From Seleniivibrio woodruffii (lineage in GTDB: Bacteria; Chrysiogenota; Deferribacteres; Deferribacterales; Geovibrionaceae), in NCBI RefSeq assembly GCF_004339245.1, contig NZ_SMGG01000008.1:1-39490 (forward strand): a stretch of DNA of 39,490 nucleotides. Reading direction: 5' to 3'. The notes under the pieces were generated by a model. The model searched no databases. It saw nothing but the letters and a program-made list of their open reading frames with translations, and was not told where the DNA came from. Shown here one piece after another: positions 16,351 through 22,456 of the stretch (within the stretch, counting starts at the first letter, position 1; each line of letters opens with the position of its first letter). Made by a program: the position numbers and the translations under genes.

Positions 16351-16457
16351 ATTCCTGCTAAAAAATGACCACTGTAAAAAATTTTTACTCATTATCAGAT
16401 GGTCAAAAAAATGCCAACCCAACGGAAATTCGCTCTGACAAAGGGTTCATAATAACA

Positions 16458-16629
16458 TTTCAACAGATTTCCCACATTTTTGTTGATAAAAAAGTGCTTG
16501 ACAGCTGAAATCCCCTGAATTTAGGGGTTGGTGATAAAAGCTTATTTATTAGGTCTTTACAGGGTAGGTTTAAATTAATATTGATAAACTTAGGTTTTTT
16601 CCTGCAAAGTTTTCAACAGGTTTTCCACA
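16458..16629. other. Cluster of DnaA-box-like nonamers in an AT-rich non-coding region
   Basis: The stretch 16317-16612 holds no gene. Within it and just past its edge are nonamers close to the DnaA box TTATNCACA: TTTCCCACA (16468), TGTTGATAA (16481, reverse of TTATCAACA), TGGTGATAA (16529), TATTGATAA (16579), TTTTCAACA (16610) and TTTTCCACA (16621). TTTCAACAG followed by a CCACA-type nonamer occurs at both ends, as an imperfect repeat about 150 bp apart. AT-rich tracts lie between. This is the look of a replication origin or a DnaA-controlled site. The best boxes have one mismatch and others two. Confidence 0.45.
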
Positions 16630-18790
16630 TCTTTGACGCAGGTTCAAGTATTCCGTCGTACTCACCGTATTTCTCAAGCATTTCCGAAAACATATTTTTG
16701 CTTTCGTGACTGAAAGATAGGACAATACAGTACCGGATATCGGTGTTTTCCGTATAAAAATCACGTTTATAGGGAGTTATCCGCAAAGTCAGTTTTGACG
16801 GTATTCTTGCACTTGTCAGTTTAGTTTGGTAAAGCTTAACCGGCTGCCATTTAAAGGTTTCCCGAAGTTTCTGCCTGCTGATGCCGGGCAGATCCGGCGC
16901 CAGAAGGTTCTTTGATGTGATTATGCTCTTCCACTCGCCGTTTCTGTGGAACCCCAGTGATGGTTCCAGATTGGTGCAGGAATAGAAATGGGGAAAGTTC
17001 ATGTTGGTTTTTGTTTTGTATACCAGCGTCAGCTCTATGCTTCCCGTAGCCTTGTGTTTTTCAAAAAATCCCGCAGGAACGGGTATCCCCTCAATCTCTA
17101 TTATATTGCCGTGGCGAACTGTGCCTTCGTGCAGATATACCAGACTGTTCGGCATATCCTCAAAGCCTTCGTGGTCGTCCGGAACGATACCGTATCCGGT
17201 GAATATATCGGGTGATGTCCGGTTTCTCAGACGGGTATAGTGCAGAAGGATCGCTTTTGCCATATCCGGGCTCTGAAAGAAGTGTGAGTATTTGTGATAG
17301 AGCTTTGCGGCCAGTGCAGACACTCTGGGGGCTGCATGGGATGTGCCCGAGTCCTCCGCCAGTTCGTTTCTGGTACCTATGGAGAACACCCCCACAGGAT
17401 AAAGCCTTCCCATCCGCTTTTCGTGGGTTCCTCCGTATGCGCAGACGTCCGGTTTTACGGAATAACCCGCTGCGGGGCCGTGTCGTGTGAAAAGGGAGGG
17501 TGTGTGAATGGACTGCACGTTCGTTTCCTTGTGGGTCACGGAACCAACAGTCAGCGCATGTATGCTCTCAGCAGGGGACGCAACCCTTGAACCTTCCGAT
17601 ACGGAGAAAGGATCGGAGCGGAGCGGCTCATAGTTTCCGGCTGAAACCACGAAGAGCACGTCATATTTCTCCTGAAGAATATCCAGAACATGTGCGGCGG
17701 CGGAGAATGACTCCGTGTCGGCTGGAATGTCCGAACCGAGGGAGATGTTGTAGATCTTAACGGTTTTGTGGAATTTTTTAAGCAGGATGTCCATTCTGTC
17801 GTGGAACTCATCCAGCGTGATCGAGCCTTCCGAAGGGAGGATACCTGCGTTAAGATAGAGGATGCCGCCGAAGGTCTCGCCCTCGTTGAGGAGTCTGCCT
17901 GCAACGAAGGTTCCGTGTTTCGGATTTCTGTCGCTCCGGTTGAAAAAGCTGAAACTGTCCAGTTCCCACTCTTTGAGATATGAAAAATCGGCAATTCCAG
18001 AATCCACAACTGCGGCTCTGGGGTATGATTTTTCGGTGTCTCTGACAGAGATGCACTCAAGGGGCAGGTCGCCGTGGCGGACGTAGTTCTCTCGGAATAT
18101 GAAGGTGCTGACAGGTGAAACAGAGCGCACCAGACTGTGGGTGGTCAGGGTGTCCAGACGGGATTTCAGGTCGTCTATTTGTGTCTGGATTATGGTGTAG
18201 CCGCCCAGATCATGAATTTTCAGATTCTTTGCCGCCATGTTCTCTTTCAGAAAGCCGACAAGCATGTCGTGCCCGTCTGCGCAGGGAAGGGTGTGTATAT
18301 AAACGTTCTCATCGGGCTTCAAGTCAGAAAGCCCGCATTCAAAAGGGCTGCTGAGTTCAATCTTGACCGATGGAAGCAGAGGAGCTATGCCCTCTATGTG
18401 GCTCATGGATGAGAGAAAATTTCTGCCCTGTCCATACACCAGCTGGTTGTTGAGCCTGTTCAGTGCTTCGCTGTCTGAAAGGGCGAACACCAGACGGTTT
18501 ATCTCCAGACTGGCTGTGGGGCGGATTCCGGTGGTGGACAGAAAATGATAACGAAGGGATTTTGAAAGTGAAAAATCGCGCAGGGTCAGCGTGTTGAAAA
18601 CCGGAAGTCCGAAGTTGTACTCAAATTTGCGGTAAAAACCGAACCCCTTTGTCAGCTCCGCCGCCATAACTTTTCTGTCGGGCAGTCCGAATGGCGAAGG
18701 CTTCGGCATTCCTCCCCTTACGATTCTGGGGTTTTGCCTCTGCATTGATCTGGAAAAACGAAGAATGAACGGGCAGCAATCGCTGTTCAT
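16613..18790 (-). CDS. Cytoplasmic subtilisin-like serine protease (S8 family), co-transcribed with a repressor
   Basis: A 725-residue subtilase. The triad is D263 (VVDSG), H292 (KHGTFVAG) and S484 (SGTSHAAP), with oxyanion N386 (SAGN). The order and spacing are normal, so it should be active. Residues 1-245 are a large N-terminal domain without signal peptide, and 500-725 a C-terminal beta-rich domain. This points to an intracellular enzyme, not a secreted degradative one. The ATG at 18790 has GGGAGG about 9 bases upstream. It starts 28 bases after the XRE repressor gene, in one operon. By position it parallels ImmA beside ImmR, and also recalls the IetS subtilase of the IetAS defence pair, but no AAA partner is present. 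Substrate unknown. Confidence 0.88.
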   Translation of the reverse strand: MNSDCCPFILRFSRSMQRQNPRIVRGGMPKPSPFGLPDRKVMAAELTKGFGFYRKFEYNFGLPVFNTLTLRDFSLSKSLRYHFLSTTGIRPTASLEINRLVFALSDSEALNRLNNQLVYGQGRNFLSSMSHIEGIAPLLPSVKIELSSPFECGLSDLKPDENVYIHTLPCADGHDMLVGFLKENMAAKNLKIHDLGGYTIIQTQIDDLKSRLDTLTTHSLVRSVSPVSTFIFRENYVRHGDLPLECISVRDTEKSYPRAAVVDSGIADFSYLKEWELDSFSFFNRSDRNPKHGTFVAGRLLNEGETFGGILYLNAGILPSEGSITLDEFHDRMDILLKKFHKTVKIYNISLGSDIPADTESFSAAAHVLDILQEKYDVLFVVSAGNYEPLRSDPFSVSEGSRVASPAESIHALTVGSVTHKETNVQSIHTPSLFTRHGPAAGYSVKPDVCAYGGTHEKRMGRLYPVGVFSIGTRNELAEDSGTSHAAPRVSALAAKLYHKYSHFFQSPDMAKAILLHYTRLRNRTSPDIFTGYGIVPDDHEGFEDMPNSLVYLHEGTVRHGNIIEIEGIPVPAGFFEKHKATGSIELTLVYKTKTNMNFPHFYSCTNLEPSLGFHRNGEWKSIITSKNLLAPDLPGISRQKLRETFKWQPVKLYQTKLTSARIPSKLTLRITPYKRDFYTENTDIRYCIVLSFSHESKNMFSEMLEKYGEYDGILEPASKMWKTC

Positions 18791-18818
18791 CGGGCCGAAC
18801 CTCCCGGAGATTGGCAGC

Positions 18819-19178
18819 TCAGCTTGAAAATTCTTTCAGCAAGGCCCTGACAACTGTTTCAATGAATCTGATCTTATCCTGTTCAAGGGACGAAACGTCG
18901 TCCAGAAGCTCATGCCAGCCGGCGGGAATATCCGGCCCCTGTGTGCTGTTCGGGCGGAGAACGGCTGTTTTAAAATCAGAAAGAGGTCTCTCTTCGTAGA
19001 AATATCTTATGTCGATATTATATCTTTTTGATATAGTTGAAAGTTTTGATGCATCGATACTGCCTGAGCACTCATAATGGCTTATCACCTGCTGAGTGAC
19101 GTTGAGCAGATTTCCCAGTTCTTTCTGGTTAATTTTCAGTTCTTTACGAAGTTCTTTGATTCTGTCGCCTATGTTCAT
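18819..19178 (-). CDS. XRE-family (Cro/CI-type) transcriptional repressor
   Basis: A 119-residue regulator. The HTH occupies residues about 6-60 (IKELRKELKINQKELGNLLN, then VTQQVISHYECSGS). The C-terminal 55 residues are acidic and helical, probably for dimerisation. It lacks the LexA-like self-cleavage domain of lambda CI, so induction would need an outside protease or anti-repressor. It is divergent from the excisionase-like gene across 110 bp that hold four operator-like repeats. No ribosome site precedes the ATG, and the predicted transcription start falls at the ATG itself, so the mRNA is probably leaderless. The subtilase gene follows after 28 bases. Confidence 0.88.
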   Translation of the reverse strand: MNIGDRIKELRKELKINQKELGNLLNVTQQVISHYECSGSIDASKLSTISKRYNIDIRYFYEERPLSDFKTAVLRPNSTQGPDIPAGWHELLDDVSSLEQDKIRFIETVVRALLKEFSS

Positions 19179-19183
19179 GCTTA

Positions 19184-19212
19184 GTTATACAGATTATTTG
19201 TGTCAGGTTCAA
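19184..19212 (-). promoter_or_regulatory. Sigma-70 promoter of the repressor-subtilase operon
   Basis: On the minus strand TTGAAC (19212-19207) and TATAAC (19189-19184) are separated by exactly 17 bases. The expected transcription start, about 7 bases past the -10 box, is near 19177, at or next to the repressor ATG (19178). Operator repeat 1 covers the spacer and part of the -10 box, and repeat 2 touches the -35 box, so the repressor probably regulates itself. Confidence 0.75.
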
Positions 19213-19273
19213 ACAGAAAATATTTGTTGAAAAATACAGACAATTTGTGTATAAGGATACAAATTATTTATGT
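19187..19273. promoter_or_regulatory. Four tandem operator-like repeats between repressor and excisionase-like genes
   Basis: Four related 17-base elements begin at 19187 (ATACAGATTATTTGTGT), 19211 (AAACAGAAAATATTTGT), 19234 (ATACAGACAATTTGTGT) and 19257 (ATACAAATTATTTATGT). Each is a partial palindrome with ATACA and TGTAT-like half-sites; the third extends to a full ATACA-N9-TGTAT. Their starts are 24, 23 and 23 bases apart, close to two helical turns, which suits cooperative binding of dimers. They overlap both divergent promoters and are the likely binding sites of the XRE repressor. Confidence 0.75.
19227..19255 (+). promoter_or_regulatory. Sigma-70 promoter of the excisionase-like gene
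   Basis: TTGAAA (19227-19232) and TATAAG (19250-19255) have a 17-base spacer. Operator repeat 3 fills the spacer and the -10 box, and repeat 4 lies across the start site, so bound repressor should shut this promoter. Transcription would start near 19262, giving a leader of about 27 bases with an AGGAGGAG ribosome site. Confidence 0.75.
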
Positions 19274-19288
19274 TTGCAGGAGGAGCAC

Positions 19289-19540
19289 ATGGCAGCACCT
19301 TTTAAGGTTTGGGAGGAGGAGAGTATTTCGAAACAGATCGAGAAACTGGCATCAAAGAACCTGACAATATATCAGGTGGCCAGAATGCTTCAGGTGAGTC
19401 ACATCACTGTGCGCAGGTGGATTAAGGAGGCGAAGCTTATTGCATGGAACACCAGCATCGAAGGAAAGGGGCGCTGGCGTGTGCCAAAGGAGAGCCTTGA
19501 AGAGTTTCTGCAGGCGAGGAACTCTATGAATATAGACTAA
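19289..19540 (+). CDS. Excisionase-family / MerR-like HTH DNA-binding protein
   Basis: An 83-residue protein. The ATG at 19289 has AGGAGGAG immediately upstream; the open frame above it is not needed. Residues about 10-75 form a winged helix of the excisionase/HTH_17 kind: LTIYQVARMLQVSHITVRRW, then KGRWRVPKESLEEFL. Such proteins bend DNA as recombination directionality factors or act as small regulators. It is the only gene on the right arm of the switch, and directly after it comes repeat-rich DNA. Any integrase or early genes it once controlled are therefore missing here. It could also be an ordinary regulator. Confidence 0.8.
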   Translation: MAAPFKVWEEESISKQIEKLASKNLTIYQVARMLQVSHITVRRWIKEAKLIAWNTSIEGKGRWRVPKESLEEFLQARNSMNID

Positions 19541-19542
19541 AT

Positions 19543-19657
19543 GAGATCCTTCGGCATTCGCCTCAGGATGACGTTGAATTGGCGTCATTGCGAAGCCCGA
19601 AGGGCTGTGGCAATCTCAGCAGATGTGACTGCTGCGGGCTAAACCCTCGCAGTGACG
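19543..19657. repeat. Dispersed intergenic repeat units (two families)
   Basis: The spacer between the HTH gene and ftsY (19541-19827) holds no gene. Unit 1 (19543-19572) runs from GAGATCCTTCGG to CCTCAGGATGAC and recurs inverted at 25108-25136. Unit 2 is an inverted pair: 19583-19617, from CGTCATTGCGAAG to GGCAATCTC, and 19627-19657, ending CTCGCAGTGACG. A degraded unit-1 copy lies around 19675-19695. Short repeats of this look are, to my recollection, scattered in many bacterial genomes; their origin is uncertain. Confidence 0.7.
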
Positions 19658-19710
19658 AGAAATGTATTACGTACGGCATGTGCCTCAGGATGTCATTTGT
19701 GAGTGGATTA

Positions 19711-19767
19711 AGGTGCATGGATGCACCTCATGGAGAATTATATCAGTAATTTATACTGATATAATTC
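19711..19767. repeat. Two perfect inverted repeats (hairpins)
   Basis: 19711-19728 is a perfect 8-bp palindromic pair (AGGTGCAT, two bases, ATGCACCT). 19735-19767 is a perfect 14-bp inverted repeat (GAATTATATCAGTA, five-base loop, TACTGATATAATTC). Neither is followed by a T run. They could be an insertion remnant, a binding site or structured RNA. Confidence 0.7.
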
Positions 19768-19812
19768 GGAATGTGAGCGCAGTGAGGGCTTTGCCCTGAC
19801 GGAGCGTTGCGA

Positions 19813-19835
19813 AAAAATGACAGGATGTCATTTTT
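19813..19835 (-). terminator. Terminator hairpin at the end of ftsY
   Basis: A perfect 10-bp inverted repeat (AAAAATGACA, three bases, TGTCATTTTT) overlaps the last codons and TGA stop of ftsY. Its AT ends give a T run in both directions, so it can stop transcripts from either side. Confidence 0.65.
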
Positions 19836-20826
19836 GAGTGTCAAATAAAGCGTCAACGAAGTTTTTGGCGTCAAAAGGTTTCAGGTCGTCAATGCCTTCG
19901 CCGAAGCCGATGAATTTGACGGGAACTTTAAGCTCGTCAACGATGCCGATGATGGAACCGCCTTTGGCTGTGCCGTCCAGTTTGGTGAGCACTATACCCG
20001 TGAGGTTAACGTCCTCATGGAACTTGACCGCCTGAGAAAGAGCATTCTGTCCGCTGGTGGCATCCAGAACCAGAAGCACCTCGTGGGGTGCGTCGGGCAG
20101 TTCCTTTTTTGCCACACGGATGATTTTTTCCAGCTCTTTCATAAGGTTGACCTTGGTTTGCAGTCTGCCCGCAGTGTCGCAGATGAGCACGTCCATTTCC
20201 TTTGCTTTGCAGGACTGGATGGCATCGAAGATAACGGCTGCGCTGTCGCTTCCGGCGGACTGTTTCACCACGGGAACGTCCACTCTGTCCGCCCATACGC
20301 AGAGCTGGTCAATGGCCGCCGCACGGAAAGTGTCTCCTGCGGCGAGGCAGGTTTTAAGTCCCTGCTCCTTGAACATTTTTGCCATTTTTGCGATGCTTGT
20401 GGTCTTGCCTGTTCCGTTCACGCCCACAACTATCATCACATAGGGGCGGTCGGTGGTCTGCACAAGGCTGTTGTCTATATTGAGAATGTTAAATATCTGT
20501 TCTTTAAGGGCAAGTTTCAGCTCTTCCGGGCTTTTCAGAGTCTTCCTGTCCACCTGCTGACGAACGGAATCGATTATCTTCATGGTGGTTTCAACGCCCA
20601 CGTCGGACGTTATGAACAGTTCCTCAAGCTCTTCCAGAAGGTCTTCGTCGATCTCTTTGCGGCCGAGGAAGATGTTCTCCATACCGCCCACAAGTTTGCC
20701 GGATGTCTTTGAAAGTCCCTCTTTCAGCTTCTGAAAAAATCCCACGGAGGCTTGGGAATCCTGCTGTTCCTGCGTTTGTTCCGGCTCTGTTTTGTCCGAT
20801 TTTTTAAAAATACTGAAAAATCCCAT
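19828..20826 (-). CDS. ftsY: Signal recognition particle receptor FtsY
   Basis: A 332-residue SRP GTPase that docks ribosome-SRP complexes at the inner membrane. It has a short acidic linker (residues about 10-30, Gln/Glu-rich), the N domain helical bundle (about 35-115) and the G domain. G1 is GVNGTGKTT near residue 135; DTFRAAA, DTAGR and TKLDGTAKGG follow, then the C-terminal GFGEGIDDLKPF closing motif. The N-terminal MGFFSIFKK is the amphipathic membrane-targeting start. The short A domain is typical outside the enterobacteria. It is a single gene with its own promoter and a 3' hairpin. Confidence 0.97.
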   Translation of the reverse strand: MGFFSIFKKSDKTEPEQTQEQQDSQASVGFFQKLKEGLSKTSGKLVGGMENIFLGRKEIDEDLLEELEELFITSDVGVETTMKIIDSVRQQVDRKTLKSPEELKLALKEQIFNILNIDNSLVQTTDRPYVMIVVGVNGTGKTTSIAKMAKMFKEQGLKTCLAAGDTFRAAAIDQLCVWADRVDVPVVKQSAGSDSAAVIFDAIQSCKAKEMDVLICDTAGRLQTKVNLMKELEKIIRVAKKELPDAPHEVLLVLDATSGQNALSQAVKFHEDVNLTGIVLTKLDGTAKGGSIIGIVDELKVPVKFIGFGEGIDDLKPFDAKNFVDALFDTQK

Positions 20827-20851
20827 GATGCCTCCAATGTTAAAACGGGCT

Positions 20852-20881
20852 ATTATAAGCAGAAACAGAAGATTAATACAA
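20852..20881 (-). promoter_or_regulatory. Sigma-70 promoter of ftsY
   Basis: On the minus strand TTGTAT (20881-20876), 18 bases, then a perfect TATAAT (20857-20852). It sits 25 bases upstream of the ftsY ATG, whose GGAGG site is just inside the transcript. The toxin gene stop is at 20887, so the promoter fills the gap. Confidence 0.7.
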
Positions 20882-20886
20882 GCATT

Positions 20887-21156
20887 CTATCGTTTCAGGT
20901 CACGATAGAAATTTTCATGAGAGCCCACTGAAAGAAGGGTTATGCAGCTTTCATCAAAAATGTATGCAATGAGATGAAGCTGACCGGAAAGGCGGCATTT
21001 ATAAACAAATACGGAAGCCAGATCACCTTTTTTCTGTTCTCCGGATTCAGGGTTTTTCATTATTATCCTGATTGCTTCATCAAGGTCGGATATTTGATTT
21101 TTGTGCAGCCTTTTCTTTTGTTTTGAGAAGTTTGCAGTCTGCAATACCCTTCTCAT
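20887..21156 (-). CDS. RelE/ParE-family toxin
   Basis: An 89-residue basic protein with the RelE/ParE fold pattern: an N-terminal strand and two basic helices (FSKQKKRLHKNQISDLDEAI), then a sheet with KCRLSGQLHLIAYIF and LLSVGSHENFYRDLKR. The SHENFYRDLKR end is common in RelE-type mRNA interferases, which cleave ribosome-bound mRNA; some relatives instead inhibit gyrase. It follows its antitoxin by 3 bases. The frame is complete, so the toxin is probably functional. Which target it hits cannot be read from the sequence. Confidence 0.88.
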   Translation of the reverse strand: MRRVLQTANFSKQKKRLHKNQISDLDEAIRIIMKNPESGEQKKGDLASVFVYKCRLSGQLHLIAYIFDESCITLLSVGSHENFYRDLKR

Positions 21157-21159
21157 GAA

Positions 21160-21381
21160 TTATTCTCCGAATTTATATTCTTCGGTCTCACCGTTTCGGG
21201 CTTCTTCAAGAGAAATCAGAATATCCTTTATCATTTTGTAGTTCAGTTCAGGATTCTCTTCAGCAATTTTCCCTATTTTTGCCCAATGTTCAATTTGGCC
21301 TCCGAGGGATCTGTTTTCAACTTTTGCCAGAACTCTTGCCGGAGTGACGATATCGTCGGAAATTCTTACTGCATGTGCCAT
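21160..21381 (-). CDS. ParD-like antitoxin
   Basis: A 73-residue antitoxin of the ParD-like family: MAHAVRISDDIVTPARVLAK, then ENRSLGGQIEHWAKIGKIAE and a C-terminal acidic helix ending YKFGE. The N-terminal strand and two helices form a ribbon-helix-helix-like DNA-binding unit, and the C-terminal part should wrap the toxin. The ATG at 21381 is chosen for its GGAGG site; the open frame upstream runs into the neighbouring gene. It precedes the toxin by 3 bases and probably represses the pair through the palindrome upstream. Confidence 0.88.
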   Translation of the reverse strand: MAHAVRISDDIVTPARVLAKVENRSLGGQIEHWAKIGKIAEENPELNYKMIKDILISLEEARNGETEEYKFGE

Positions 21382-21403
21382 AGTCGCCTCCATACAGTAA
21401 TAT

Positions 21404-21418
21404 ATTGCATAGTGCAAT
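21404..21418. promoter_or_regulatory. Palindromic operator of the toxin-antitoxin operon
   Basis: A perfect inverted repeat ATTGCA-TAG-TGCAAT lies 22 bases upstream of the antitoxin ATG. Another ATGCAATT half-site follows at 21422-21429. Antitoxins with ribbon-helix-helix folds bind such short palindromes over their own promoter. Confidence 0.6.
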
Positions 21419-21427
21419 GAAATGCAA

Positions 21428-22456
21428 TTATTTGTTTTTTGCGCAGGGGAAGCGTTTTTCAAAGTCCTCGCGTTCTCCGGGGTCGAAGCTGAATATACGT
21501 TTCCAGACGCTCTCGTGTTCCATGCAGAAATAGATGAACACATCCGGCCAGTATTTCCTGACCTCTTTCACGAAAAACTCAAGCATATAAACTCTTTGAG
21601 ACTTGAAATAGCGCATCTTGCCATCCAGAGATTTCACATATGAGCTTTGCAGAAGCAGGGACGAGCCGAATTTCTGCCGCACTATGTCCAGAAGCTCCGG
21701 AATGAAGCGGAAGGTGGAAACGCTGATGTATTTAACGGAAGCTTCGGGAACGGATTCCGCCATCATCTTTATGACCTCTGCGTAGTCCTTTTCAAAGTTA
21801 TCCGACCAGATGAGCGGATCGAAGTGGAACCCTATGCCAAGCCCGTGGGCGGCGCAGTCCTTTGCGGCTTTCAGCCTGTCCTGAATGCGTGCCGTTCCGT
21901 GCTCTTCGGCCTCCATTACGGAGGGCGGGTTAAGGCTCCATGAGGCCATGAGGTTCTTCGGATTGCAGTTCAGCAGGTTGCCGATGTTTGCGGATTTTGT
22001 CTTGAACTCGAACAGAATGTTATCTGATTTATTCACAACCTCTGCGATATAGCCGCTGAAATTGAAAATATGGTCGAGGGCGAGACTGTCGGTCAGCTCT
22101 CCCGTGCCCACACGGTAGAACCTGTCTTTGGGAAGATTGCGTATCTCCTGTGCGGCCTCTTCAAATCCTGCATAAACCTTTATGTAGTCGTGGTTCAGAT
22201 AGCTCTGGAGGATGCAGTAGGTGCAGTCGAAGGGGCAGCCTTCGGAGATGTCCGTCACATAATAATCACAGCATCTGTAAATCTTTGTGGCTGGGCATCT
22301 GTGGACAAAGGTGTTGCGCTCGTCGGCTATGTATATTGATGTTTTTTCGTCAGGCACTTCCGATACAGAATCCACAAGGGTGACGTCACGGTCTTTCATG
22401 ACCGCTTTTGCGGGTACGCTGTTCAGAGCGTTGCGGTCAAGATATATTCTGCTCAT
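21428..22456 (-). CDS. splB: Spore photoproduct lyase-like radical SAM enzyme
   Basis: A 342-residue radical SAM protein of the SplB type, which repairs UV-induced thymine dimers without light in spore formers. The iron-sulfur cluster motif is CPFDCTYCILQSYL near residue 94. Family blocks follow: YRVGTGELTDSLALDH, LFEFKTKSANI, ASWSLNPPSV, GIGFHFDPLIW and VSTFRF. Length agrees with SplB (about 340). Nothing in the window suggests sporulation, so it is likely one of the SplB relatives in non-sporulating bacteria, with an unknown lesion. The start overlaps the end of the upstream gene by 20 bases, suggesting joint translation. Confidence 0.9.
   Translation of the reverse strand: MSRIYLDRNALNSVPAKAVMKDRDVTLVDSVSEVPDEKTSIYIADERNTFVHRCPATKIYRCCDYYVTDISEGCPFDCTYCILQSYLNHDYIKVYAGFEEAAQEIRNLPKDRFYRVGTGELTDSLALDHIFNFSGYIAEVVNKSDNILFEFKTKSANIGNLLNCNPKNLMASWSLNPPSVMEAEEHGTARIQDRLKAAKDCAAHGLGIGFHFDPLIWSDNFEKDYAEVIKMMAESVPEASVKYISVSTFRFIPELLDIVRQKFGSSLLLQSSYVKSLDGKMRYFKSQRVYMLEFFVKEVRKYWPDVFIYFCMEHESVWKRIFSFDPGEREDFEKRFPCAKNK

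Noticed and set aside
16498-16526. Promoter beginning with TTGACA at 16498
   Set aside because: No acceptable -10 box lies 16-18 bases downstream (TTAGGG), and no gene follows on that strand.
16613-18790. IetAS-type anti-phage system
   Set aside because: The subtilase has the catalytic triad, but no AAA ATPase gene is adjacent; its partner is an XRE regulator. Kept only as an alternative role.
19541-19827. CRISPR array
   Set aside because: The repeats here are inverted, irregularly spaced and of two different families, with no direct repeat-spacer pattern.
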